Assembly (NCBI RefSeq): GCF_000002865.3
Contig: NW_001865047.1
Span: 823,955-887,954, forward strand
From: Monosiga brevicollis MX1
Taxonomy: Eukaryota > Opisthokonta > Choanoflagellata > Craspedida > Salpingoecidae
Reading direction: 5' to 3'
DNA: 64,000 nt
Part shown: positions 12,829 to 22,727 of the stretch, in pieces
Numbering within the stretch: the first letter of the stretch is position 1
Layout of the letters: each line of letters begins with the position of its first letter
Position numbers and translations under genes: made by a program
Notes under the pieces: model-generated
Database searches by the model: none
What the model saw: the letters and a program-made list of their open reading frames with translations, nothing else
Told to the model about the DNA's origin: nothing

Positions 12829-13838
12829 GGTGCTGGGAAGCACGTTTTGGGCACCAGCGCAACCAGCAGACCGGCTGAGATGAAGCGAGTGCGAAAGGAT
12901 TGTCCACTAAGCCCCAGGCAGCGCCATGGCGTGGCAGGGACCGCCGTAACCGACGATCTAGCCCCACGCGTCCGGCTCTCTTTTTGCACACCGATAGTGC
13001 CAAGACACGACCGGTGCTGTGCTGGACGTGCGCAAGCAGGCACGCTTGGCGAGAAGGCTTTGCGAGCGTGGCGGCGAAATAGGCCCCACGATCGACACGA
13101 CTATCCCCGGATCTTCACCACCAGGACAGCTTGAATAGCTTCTACACCCTCCAGGGGTGTGTGCAGGATGGGAACCGAGTACGCAGTGGGTAAGAGGCCG
13201 GTCCAGGAGGCGGTGCCCAGAAGCGACAAGAAGCGAAGCGCCGAGCGCAGCGGGGGCGCTTCGCTCACAGAGGAGAGCGTTCGGCGGCGAGAATCAGGTA
13301 GAGAGAAGATATGCCATGAGCGCTACCGTTAGAGAACGTGAGCAACAAGGCGAACAGCTCAACGATAAAGCCGTAACCAAACAGAGACAGAACCAAATGA
13401 GAGCACCAATGTCAGAGAGAGCAATCCAACCTAAGAGTCAACTCAGAGAGGCAGCACCGACATGAGCGGCGTTTGGTTTTCTTCAGCTTTTTTTTTTTTA
13501 GGTTGCGTTGTGAAGTGGTCATTGTCCACAACAGTAGTTTTGTTTCATCCCGAATTGTCAGCATAACGGGGCGAAAAGCGCGCTGGCGCGCATCTGGCGC
13601 ATCGACGAATGGCGGATCGGGTGTTGTGACGGTGAGACGGGGCCGTGAGCCGGGGCCGTGCGACGGTGACGTGCGACGGTGACGTGCGACGGTGACGTGA
13701 GACGGTGACGTGCGACGGTGACGTGAGACGGTGACGTGAGACGGTGACGTGCGACGGTGACGTGAGACGGGACGGTACTGCTAACGAACAGGGGTGTCGG
13801 CAGCCTTGGGTGCCCTGGATGTTGGGAACCTTGACAGG
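12829..13838. other. Divergent intergenic region
   Basis: This lies between the start of the 9390-12828 gene (-) and the glycoside hydrolase (+), so it should contain both promoters. Open stretches on the minus strand around 12830-13080 have hydrophobic parts (FISAGLLVALVPKTCF), but no start-plus-splice model held together. The 13-bp minisatellite at about 13650-13770 sits at its right end. Confidence 0.5.
13613..13770. repeat. 13-bp minisatellite (TG[C/A]GACGGTGACG)n
   Basis: Tandem near-identical 13-bp units run from about 13650 to 13770 (roughly nine copies). One position alternates between C and A, and looser copies occur from 13613. The array ends about 70 bp before the start codon of the glycoside hydrolase, so it lies in the promoter or 5' UTR. 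Each unit contains GTGACG, close to a CRE half site; any regulatory role is speculative. Confidence 0.85.
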
Positions 13839-16294
13839 ATGCAGTTGATGACGATGACTGGTGTGGCTTTGGTGCTTTTGTTTGGATCCTCGATCGCGCG
13901 AGATGCGGCGGCAGCCACAGTGGACGTGTTGGTGCTCAGCGATGAGGAGTGTCCGTGGATCGCGACCCTGGCTGATGCCATGGCCGCCGTCAACCTCAGT
14001 GTAGCTTGGACAAACACGACCCTGCTGCTTGATGATCCCGGCGACACGCTTGCAAGCCTCAAAGCCACTGGGTACCTGGTGCTGACCAACGTCACGACAT
14101 TTGCTCCTGCCCTCGCACCCGTCTACGAACGCTATGCTCGCGCAGGTGGTCAGCTGGCGCTTCTTGGTGGTGCTATGCCCACCCGCTGGTTCAATCAATC
14201 GGTCTTTACTCTCAATGCCCCGATTGACCACTGTACCTATACCATGTCCCAGGTATCTCGCGTCGTGGATGTCCAAACACCAGACTCGCGAGGCCTAGAC
14301 TTTACCCAGCCGCTGGTCGGTGTTTCAGCCCTTGCCTTTGCTGGGCCGGGCCAAATGACCTATCTTCCACGCCTCGAAGCACGAGATGTCTATAATCGTA
14401 CCCTGGGCTGGGCTCTGAGTTCCGCCTACTTTGCTCCCAACGCCCACTTTCCCAACGCCACCTGGCACCTCTGCGGCATGGCCTCTCCCGAATTTTACAC
14501 ACCCGAGTTCCTGACCTCCTACCTAGTCCCCTTGCTCGCATCGCCACGCCAAACCTCACAAACGACCTCAGCCTCGACATCAAAAACAAGCCATGCCTTG
14601 GGTCAAGTACCCACCTCAACACTTCCACCCTTGGCCGCCGTCTGCAGCAGCTCGGACGGGCACCTCCGCTTCTGTGCCAATGCCACGCGCTATTTCATGG
14701 TTGGTGCCAACTTATACCGGTGCGTACCTGTCTGCAGCCCATGTCCGTGCTCTCCCGCACCTTGACCTCTTTTCATGGGCTCAAATGGACTCGCCTAATT
14801 TTCCGTGATTTTTTCCTCAGAGCCTTTGACAACAGGCTGTCTTCTGCTGATGTGGAGAGCAATCTGCGACGCGCCCATGCGCTCGGACTCAATACATTGC
14901 GTCTCTTTAACTTTGCTGACTGGGTCACCACGGCACCAAACGCCACGGATAACCTGTTGCAGCTCCGTACGCTATGCCGAACCTACGGCATTCGGGTCAT
15001 ATTCACCCTCGACTATGACCCCAAGATCTTCCCGGCCAATGCCTCCCTAGATCAAATTGCCGCCCGCGCGTCTGCATTGGGCCGCGTGCTTCGAGATGAA
15101 GACTGGATCCTGGCCTATGACTTGGGCAATGAGCCCTACTTTTGGGAGCTGGCTTCCTTTCGCCTCGCGAATAATACTGATCAGACACTTCATCAGCGCT
15201 ACCCTTACGATCAGCACGGCAACGCCTCCATAGCCAATTACCTGGCCTGGCTCAATCCTGGCGACAGTAGTCAATTTCAAAATCTACACCACGGCCTGCC
15301 CGTTCCCACAAACTTCTTGCCAGCCGTGCAGGACGTGGACAACATCTATCGTGCTTGGGCCAACGCCAAGGCAGGCGGGCTGCACTCTGCCGGCGACCAG
15401 CACATGATCACCATCGGGTACAACACGCTCTACGGCCTCCGCCCCTGGAATGCAGCCCTCCTCAACTTTAGCAACCACCATGTATATCCCAACGGCCCCA
15501 ACTACCATACGCTCAACAACTTTAGCATGGCTGCGGGCGTTCCCACAACCCTTGACCGCTTGCTCGCCAACTGGGCCGCCCTCGACCTCAACCACAGCGT
15601 GACCCTGGGGGAGTTTGGCCTGAGCGAAGGTGATGACGTTCCCTGCAGCGCCACTCAACTCACTGGGTGTAACATCACCACCGCCGAATCCACCCTGTAC
15701 GACTCGTTGCTATGGCTCTATGCCCTGGCCACCAACACGGATGGTGCCAACCGCTGGCGCATGAACGACATACCCCTACCCTTGGCGGCTGAACTTGATA
15801 GTTACATCGGAAGCATTCAAACCAATTACGCCAAGTATCGACAAGAATCTTATTTCGGCCTGTTTCTGGCCGACAATACCCTTGATGGCCGGCCCAAAAC
15901 ACTTGCGTTCTGGCTGCAGTTCTTTACCGCCTACTTACGAGCTCGCTTTCCACACCACCCCACCCTCAACATGACCCTGCACAGCGACGAGGGCCTGCTG
16001 AACATTGCCTACTCTGCCCACGGTGCCCAGTCGACTTTTTGCGGAGGCACGGGCCCTCAAACATGTGGCCCAGGCTTGCAAGCAGCGCCGATTAACACCC
16101 TGCACCCAGAACAACAGGCGCTCGCGTTGACGATTGGCGCGTTTGGTGTCGGTCGCAATGTGCGCGTCTTTGTGTCGCATGATGCTGAAGTCCATATCCA
16201 CCTCGACCAGTTTTGCCTCGCTGGCAGTTCTCGTGGCCTTGTGGTCTTGAATGTCTCTGCCGGCGCGAATGTTCAGGTCCCCTGCACGGTGTAG
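13839..16294 (+). CDS. Secreted GH5-like (clan A) glycoside hydrolase with N-terminal GATase-like domain
   Basis: Probably cleaves or remodels beta-linked glycans outside the cell or in food vacuoles; the substrate is unknown. There are two exons, 13839-14719 and 14821-16294, joining in frame as ANLYR-AFDNR. The ATG at 13839 gives a signal peptide (MTGVALVLLFGSSIARDAAAA). Residues about 25-230 form an alpha/beta region with YARAGGQLALLGG, reminiscent of ThuA/GATase-like domains. A Ser/Thr linker (TSQTTSASTSKTSH) follows, then a TIM-barrel: YFMVGANLYR, LGLNTLRLFNFADW, YGIRVIFTLDYD, AYDLGNEPYFW (Glu of NEP is the predicted acid/base) and VTLGEFGLSEGD (Glu predicted nucleophile). Many N-glycosylation sequons are present. 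Both catalytic Glu motifs are intact. GH5 is the best guess; another clan-A family is possible. Confidence 0.85.
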
Positions 16295-16923
16295 ATGTGC
16301 ATCGAGGGGCATCTTCACTTTGCAAAGCTATATCTAATTGACTTTGTTGCTGAGAACAAGAAGACTGGTGCGCCCATCTCTCTCCCTCTCCCTCTCTCCC
16401 TCTGCTCTTTGTGATCAGCTTTTCAGAAATGCTCGAATATGTCGGGCGAGAAAGAATCGGTGAAAAGGTGGCTATTCGCGCAGTGGCGACAGCTGTAATG
16501 AAAAAGCTTTCACACCTCGTGCCAAGATAAAGGAGATGAGGTCGGAGGCTCGAGTGCGATCAGTGATCTGCCTTGAACTCTCTCGGACTTATGAGCAAAT
16601 CGACAGATGCTCTTCAGGTGGACAATCGTGACTTGTTGGCAGCTGCTGCACGAGAGTCTGTTGCTTGTCGTTCTCGTACGGCATGAAGATCTCAATGAAG
16701 CTCTTCAAGAAGCGTGAGAATCCGCAATTCACGGCCAGACGATGTGGAGCCCAAGATGTGGATGTAAGAGAAAATAAAGTAACCAACCGTGTTGAGTTCA
16801 AAATTGGAGTCCGTTGTGCTTGTAAACGTGTTAACAAGCAAGGACAACGTTGCTGTATCATTTGTTTTTTTTTTTTTTTTCGTTTTTTTTTCTTATTTTC
16901 GACTGAAGCCCTGACAAGAAGCA
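16295..16923. other. Intergenic region before the amidase gene
   Basis: It contains a CT-rich patch near 16376-16403 and a T-rich run (16865-16896) that looks like a polypyrimidine tract just before the amidase start codon at 16924. An upstream exon carrying a secretion signal for the amidase was looked for and not found. Confidence 0.5.
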
Positions 16924-17415
16924 ATGGCGCTCAACTTTGATAAAATGTGGCAGGATCCGGTCACTGCCATGGACCACGCCAGTATTGGCGAATATCTCGG
17001 AGGTAAGCGAGAACCGTTTGCAAAGTGTGGAGGTGCAGCCGATTCAAAGTGTTGTGTTCTCGTAGGCGATCTGATTGGGCAAGCCAACTACTGCGCCATC
17101 CGACTGAGTCACGGCTTGATGGCAAGCGGCCACAAGATTACACAGCCGTCCGACTTCCGCGACCGAGAAGGCAACAAATACATCATTCGGGTCGCCACCA
17201 TGCAGTCTTACCTGTCAAAAGTGCTTGGCACGCCGAAGGAAGTCACTTCAAAGCAGGCTATTGCGGGCCGCCGCGGCATCGTGCTGTTCACCATTGCTTA
17301 CTCCGACGCCACTGGCCACGTCACTCTGTGGAATGGCAGCGACCTTCGCCATCCAGCTGGTACAGTTGATGAACAGTTCAGGAAGTCTACGAAAACCTTC
17401 TTCTGGCAGCTGTGA
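16924..17415 (+). CDS. Tae4-type peptidoglycan amidase (Dae4-like, bacterial origin)
   Basis: Tae4 proteins are NlpC/P60-fold amidases that type VI secretion systems deliver to cut gamma-D-glutamyl-mDAP bonds in bacterial cell walls. Transferred eukaryotic copies (Dae) are known as antibacterial enzymes. Exon 1 is 16924-17002 and exon 2 is 17066-17415. Spliced, the protein has 142 aa; with the 63-nt intron kept, 163 aa, still in frame. The Tae4 signatures appear in order: IGEYLGG (residues 21-27), NYCAIRLSHGLMASG with the predicted catalytic Cys36, NKYIIRVATMQSYL, GIVLFTIAYSDATGHVTLWNG with catalytic His111, a nearby Asp119, and the terminal FFWQL. Length matches the bacterial domain. No signal peptide is visible, unlike a normally secreted lysozyme. 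The consensus GTAAGC donor and CGTAG acceptor argue for a real eukaryotic gene rather than contamination. The gene looks intact. Confidence 0.9.
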   Translation: MALNFDKMWQDPVTAMDHASIGEYLGGKREPFAKCGGAADSKCCVLVGDLIGQANYCAIRLSHGLMASGHKITQPSDFRDREGNKYIIRVATMQSYLSKVLGTPKEVTSKQAIAGRRGIVLFTIAYSDATGHVTLWNGSDLRHPAGTVDEQFRKSTKTFFWQL

Positions 17416-17714
17416 GCGGCATCGCTCTGCGGTAGCGCTGCTGCTCATCGAGCTGTTGACGAACGAGTCAATTGCACTTTGACTCGTTGATCGTCGTGTC
17501 ATTGATGCATCGGTTAAGTGACCAGAAGGCATGCCTCCACATGACAACCGCCCGCGGACCAAGATGAAAAGAGTTAGGCGGCTTGAATTTCTGATTCGCT
17601 AAAGCGTTTTCGAATTCTGCGACGAACATTCGAGTTTTGTTTTTTTAAAATTGGATTGTGTCACCACAGAAAAAAAAAGACGGGATGCAACAGATTTTGC
17701 ATGCATCAATAAAG

Positions 17715-20700
17715 CTAGTCCGAGTCCGAGTCCGACTCGTCCGAGTCCTCTTCTGACTCGGCCGTCTCCAACCAGACAATAAACTCGGCCACCTGTATTC
17801 AAGATGCGATCAGTGAGATAAAAAGACGAAAAAACCAAGAAAACCCCCAACAAGAAGAAACTGACGTTTTTGAGCAGCTGAGGTCGGATTTCAACGTCAA
17901 TCTCAGGGTCCGTGGGACGCGCGTGCCACTAAAAAGGTAAAGATGGCCACAGTGGATGAGAACGGCATAATGAAGACAATTTTTGAACGTCAGCCCAGAG
18001 GTTTCGAGCATTTATGGCGCTTTACCCTAAGAATTTCTTCCTCAGCCAAGACGTTCTCCTCGTAGAGTGAATGCAGGAGAATCTGAAAGGCGGGAATGGC
18101 GCGCTGGCACTGGTTGAAGCCATCCTCAAGAGCACGCAGCATGATATCATGGTCCGTTTGGGATGTGACAAAGTTGCCCAAAATGGGGGCCAAAAACTCG
18201 ATCGCCTATCACCACCACCACATACGAGTGACACCAGGCTATCAACCAAGACAAGAATGCACAAAAAGGGCTTTTCCCGGTTTAAGAGGGCAGGCTGGTA
18301 AAATCGTACTGACCCCCTTGAAAAATGTGGCCATGGCACCCGTGTTCTTGAGCAGGCCAACCCTACACGAGCAAATAAGCAGAATTCAATCACAAGATGA
18401 GAAAAGAGAAGAGATTAAAGCCATCCGACATGTCTCGGGTGGCCCTAGGTGTTAACATCGGGTGCACAAAAACGCACTGCTCAATGATGGCCATGGTCAT
18501 GCCAGTAACGACGTCGTGTGGCGAGAGGTGATGAGCGCTGCGCATGCCAGTGATTTCAAGCGCAATGTCCTGTGTCTCGCCCTGTGGCTTGATGGTGCCA
18601 TTGGATTGCACGCCCAGCTTCTCCGTCAGCAGCGCAATCATGTTGTCCAAAAACTCTGCGATAGCCAATCACGAATGTGAGGTCAAAGGTCAGGCAAGAA
18701 GCTGGGTCTCAAGATAGTGTAGGACGTGCGGGCAATGTACGCACGTTGAAAGTCATCTTGATTGAGCATGACCTGTTCAAACTCTTCGGCATCCAGCTCC
18801 GAAGCATCCTCGTCGTCTTCAGAGTTTTCCGCGTGCTCGTTATCTTCCAGGATGAGGCGCGCACGGTTATCTATAGACCAGAAACAAGAACGTCAATCAA
18901 TGCGCACACGCAATGTCGATGCAGCAACTCGATCAAAGGATTGTGGAAAAGGAAGAGATCAAGTCAGCAATGGCCTGCTGCCACCAACCTTGCCATTGAC
19001 GGAATGAAGCATCGTCTTCCTCATCCTCGTCAATGTCGTCCTGCCACAAGTAGCCACGACCCTGTTCGCCGACAAGCTCAACGTCATAGACACCCTCAGG
19101 CGTCTCGGCGCCAGTGCCCATGGCCTCATCCTCGTCACTTTCTTCGTCCGAGTCTGCGCCCCACTCTTCCTCAACCTGGTGAGAGGGCAAGCACAGCGAA
19201 AGCAGGTCCCAGTTTGAGCCGTGCGCACGAGTTTCAAAAATGAGTAAAGCATTGCGTCTCGGGCAATCACACATACAACTTGCGCACGCGAGATCTTGGT
19301 GTTGGGCTTGAGGGTAATGTTGGGGCCCAGCACCACCTGATGTTGTCCAATACAGGGTGGCAAAGGGATTCAAAATCAGTTGAAAGCTTCTTCGATATTG
19401 TGATATTGTACGAGTAAGCAGAGAAGCAGAGAAGGCATCTTGGTCAGGACTCCAGTCTTACTCGATCGCCAATGACACAACCCTCGCCAATTTCTACGTT
19501 GTCCAGCAGCTGCACGCCCTCGCCGAGAAACACCTGTTGGGAAGAAATGTGGAGACAGGCACTGAGATTTGCTTGGGCCAAACGGTGGACACGTCAATGG
19601 GTACACGTACCTTCTTCAAGCGGCAGTTGTTGCCAATGATACAGTCGTTCAGGACATAGGCGTTGTCCAGCGAGGAGCCAGAGCCTACAGATGGCAAAAA
19701 CCGGCGTGCATGATCAGCGCTGCCAAGCTGCATTTGACATCAAGCCAAAACGCACCGATACGACAGCTGCTGCCGATCACACTGTCACGGATGGTCGTGA
19801 CAGCCTGACCGTCAATGCCGACCCGAGTGTCGTGGCCCACAGCAACAGCGCGTTGGAGGACACATGTTCTATGGAAAGTCATAAATGGGGTAAGAGCGAC
19901 CAGGCACAGCCAAGGTACACATGACATTTGCAAGATAATCCCATACCTTGCCAGAACAACGTTGTCTTGAATGTAATTGTGTGTGGTCTTGTAGCGGTGC
20001 AGAATCGGGCCAAAGATGTCAGGCACCAAAGGCAAGGTCCAGCGATGGATCACATCCTTACTACTCAAAAGGGCACATTGCATTGGTGAGTTTTCGGGCC
20101 CACCCGTCAACATCAGGGCCAAATTTCCCAAGCCAAACCTGATGGCATCGTAGGCCGTGAGGTTGGATGCCCTTGCAGCGTAGGCGCCATCCAGAACGTG
20201 CGTATAGATTTCCGCAGCCGTGATCTAGTAGGCGCAAGGGATGAACGGGTTGAGGGTTTGCCAGTTGGCCCAGGCACGGTGCAAGCAAGACAGAGGTTGG
20301 GCTGAGGAGGTGGGCAAGGCATACCTCGTCACCTTGCAGCACGTTGCGAATAAAGTCAAACATTTCTTGGTAGTCAAAGTTGTCAGTGAACAGCATGGGC
20401 ACCTGCGGCTCCGACACACGCACAGTGCCAACTGAGAACGCGATAGATACATGGACTTGTTGGTGTCAAGGACAGGGAGTCATCTAGAAAGTGAGAGGTT
20501 TGCTTGCTGGCGGGCTGACCTGGGGCGAGCAGATGGCGGTGTGGCAGTCGATCAAGTCATAGCGGTAGGCCACCGACTCGCGTTCTGAGAAGAGGGACTG
20601 TAAAGTTGCACGGTGTAAGAAAAGAAAAGGCCAGCACAGAGTTTTGCATGTGACAAGAGGGTGCTGTCGAAAAGGCGTCGTACATACCAGTGCAAGCTCG

Positions 20701-21676
20701 TTTACAGGTTCCGAGTTGGAGTAAGTGAGCAGTCTAGAGGCGTTGGATGATCCAGAATCGTCAGGCAGAGAAAGTTCAAAAACCATCTTTGTCATGGCAT
20801 GGCATGGCAAGGCATGACACGAACTGGGCTGTGGTGGGATCAATGCCAATGGTGAGATCGTTCTCGCCCGTGCGGAGCCGGTGGTTGGGCATGGCGCGTT
20901 GCAAGAACATGGTCATCAAGGTGTCCCGGTTCTTCGTGTAGCGAGCCCTGCGACGGTGGGAGCAAAGGGGGAGCAAGGCTTGGTGACCGGGCACAGGGGT
21001 GCCAAAGCGGAACAGGGGACGATGTCAATGCAAAAGGCGAGTGCCCGACCAAGTGCACATACTTGTGTTGTTCGAGAACCTGTGCCAGCTGAAAGTTGGA
21101 AACAACATCACCGCTCACGAGCACAAAGTGGTTCTTGATGACGCCCAGGCGGTCCACCTCACGCAAAACATCTCCCTCGGAAAGGGCTCTGCGCATTGCG
21201 GTTCGGGGGGAAACAGGGTTAAAAGAAGCACATGGGGAGCGCTACCCAAAAGTGATGATACAAGCACAGACAGACGCCTGGTCTGGGTCCCAGCTCTGGG
21301 TCCAGAGGGGCAGAGTTGGCAGCACGGCGAAACAATGGCCACGAACCGAGGCGAAGCGATGGTGTTGATGCTCATTGTCTGGCGCAAGCGGTCACGGCTG
21401 GGGTCATTAATATGTTTTGCGATCATGTCGGCGTGCGAGCAGCACACAATAAAGGTCTCCTTGACATCGTTGGCCGCCAAAAACTCTGCGTGTCCGTGTC
21501 GACCAGGTGACGCGCGTGAGCTTGGCAGCTTGTTGGCTCACACGAACAAGAGCAGAAAAAAAAAAAAAAAAAAGTAGCGCGTGGGCGAGTTCAACTTACC
21601 CAGGGTGTAGTCGAGCAAGGGGACATTGACGAGCGGCAGGAGCGCGCGAGGTCGCGAGGCCGTCAGCGGCGCAAAC
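17715..21676 (-). CDS. Translation initiation factor eIF2B subunit epsilon (5' end missing)
   Basis: eIF2B epsilon is the catalytic subunit of the GDP-GTP exchange factor for eIF2. The first exon seen (21600-21676) reads FAPLTASRPRALLPLVNVPL, matching the N-terminal nucleotidyltransferase-like domain. It is followed by FLAANDVKETFIVCC and the VSGDVVSNFQLAQVLEQHK and RYDLIDCHTAICSPQ blocks. A left-handed beta-helix of hexapeptide repeats covers about 19450-20150 (LDNAYVLNDCIIGNNCRLKK, VVLGPNITLKPNT). An acidic linker (near 19090-19170; GYLWQDD) leads to the C-terminal W2/HEAT domain (about 18700-17990), whose GEF surface contacts eIF2. The last exon, 17715-17792, ends FIVWLETAESEEDSDES..., the Trp/acidic AA-box typical of this subunit. 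The first exon should lie in the gap at 21754-22259. The gene is convergent with the amidase. Confidence 0.95.
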
Positions 21677-21753
21677 CTACATCAAACATTGATAACGAAG
21701 AGGCACGGTCACAAACCAGTGGAACCATCCCCTCCGGGTCTCGTCGTGCAACA

Positions 21754-22259
21754 NNNNNNNNNNNNNNNNNNNNNNNNNNNNNNNNNNNNNNNNNNNNNNN
21801 NNNNNNNNNNNNNNNNNNNNNNNNNNNNNNNNNNNNNNNNNNNNNNNNNNNNNNNNNNNNNNNNNNNNNNNNNNNNNNNNNNNNNNNNNNNNNNNNNNNN
21901 NNNNNNNNNNNNNNNNNNNNNNNNNNNNNNNNNNNNNNNNNNNNNNNNNNNNNNNNNNNNNNNNNNNNNNNNNNNNNNNNNNNNNNNNNNNNNNNNNNNN
22001 NNNNNNNNNNNNNNNNNNNNNNNNNNNNNNNNNNNNNNNNNNNNNNNNNNNNNNNNNNNNNNNNNNNNNNNNNNNNNNNNNNNNNNNNNNNNNNNNNNNN
22101 NNNNNNNNNNNNNNNNNNNNNNNNNNNNNNNNNNNNNNNNNNNNNNNNNNNNNNNNNNNNNNNNNNNNNNNNNNNNNNNNNNNNNNNNNNNNNNNNNNNN
22201 NNNNNNNNNNNNNNNNNNNNNNNNNNNNNNNNNNNNNNNNNNNNNNNNNNNNNNNNNNN
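21754..22259. other. Assembly gap (N run)
   Basis: Run of 506 unknown bases. It probably hides the first exon of the eIF2B epsilon gene and the shared upstream region with NSMCE1. Confidence 0.99.
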
Positions 22260-22438
22260 ACTTTGGTAGAGGTATCTATAGTATAATACTTTCATTGAAA
22301 GCAGGGTGGTATGGTAGTCTTGGTAAGGCGCACCTGGATAATTTTGCTCGAAATACTTTCTGGCTTTGGTAAAGTGGTAACTCTGCTTGTTATGAAGGCA
22401 AGTGCGATCAAAGTCACACTTCCACAAACGAGCCGTTA

Positions 22439-22442
<4 letters not shown>
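22260..22442 (-). other. AT-rich open segment at gap edge, unrecognised
   Basis: Clearly more AT-rich than the rest of the window. It stays open on the minus strand for about 60 codons (reading ...DFDRTCLHNKQSYHFTKARK...), running into the gap. No family was recognised. It may be the edge of a dispersed repeat that broke the assembly, or an exon of an unknown gene. Confidence 0.3.

Positions 22443-22503
<61 letters not shown>
22443..22503. repeat. (CT)n microsatellite
   Basis: About 61 bp of CT on the coding strand of NSMCE1, some 225 bp upstream of its start codon. CTGT-rich sequence follows to about 22620. Confidence 0.95.
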
Positions 22504-22506
<3 letters not shown>

Positions 22507-22727
22507 CGTTCGCGATCAGATTCACGTGTGCGGACCAGCTGCGCCTGTGTGTCTGTCTGTCTGTGTGTCTGTCTGCCTGTCTGCCTGCCTGCCTGTCTGT
22601 CTGTCTGTCTCTGCCTGTGTGCCTGTGTTGGCCTCTGTGTGTGTGCGGGCGGAGCCTGGGCACGGTTTGACGCCGCGTGGCGTGTGTACGTGCGTGTGTC
22701 CAATCTCCCAAAGTGAACCTTCAAAGA

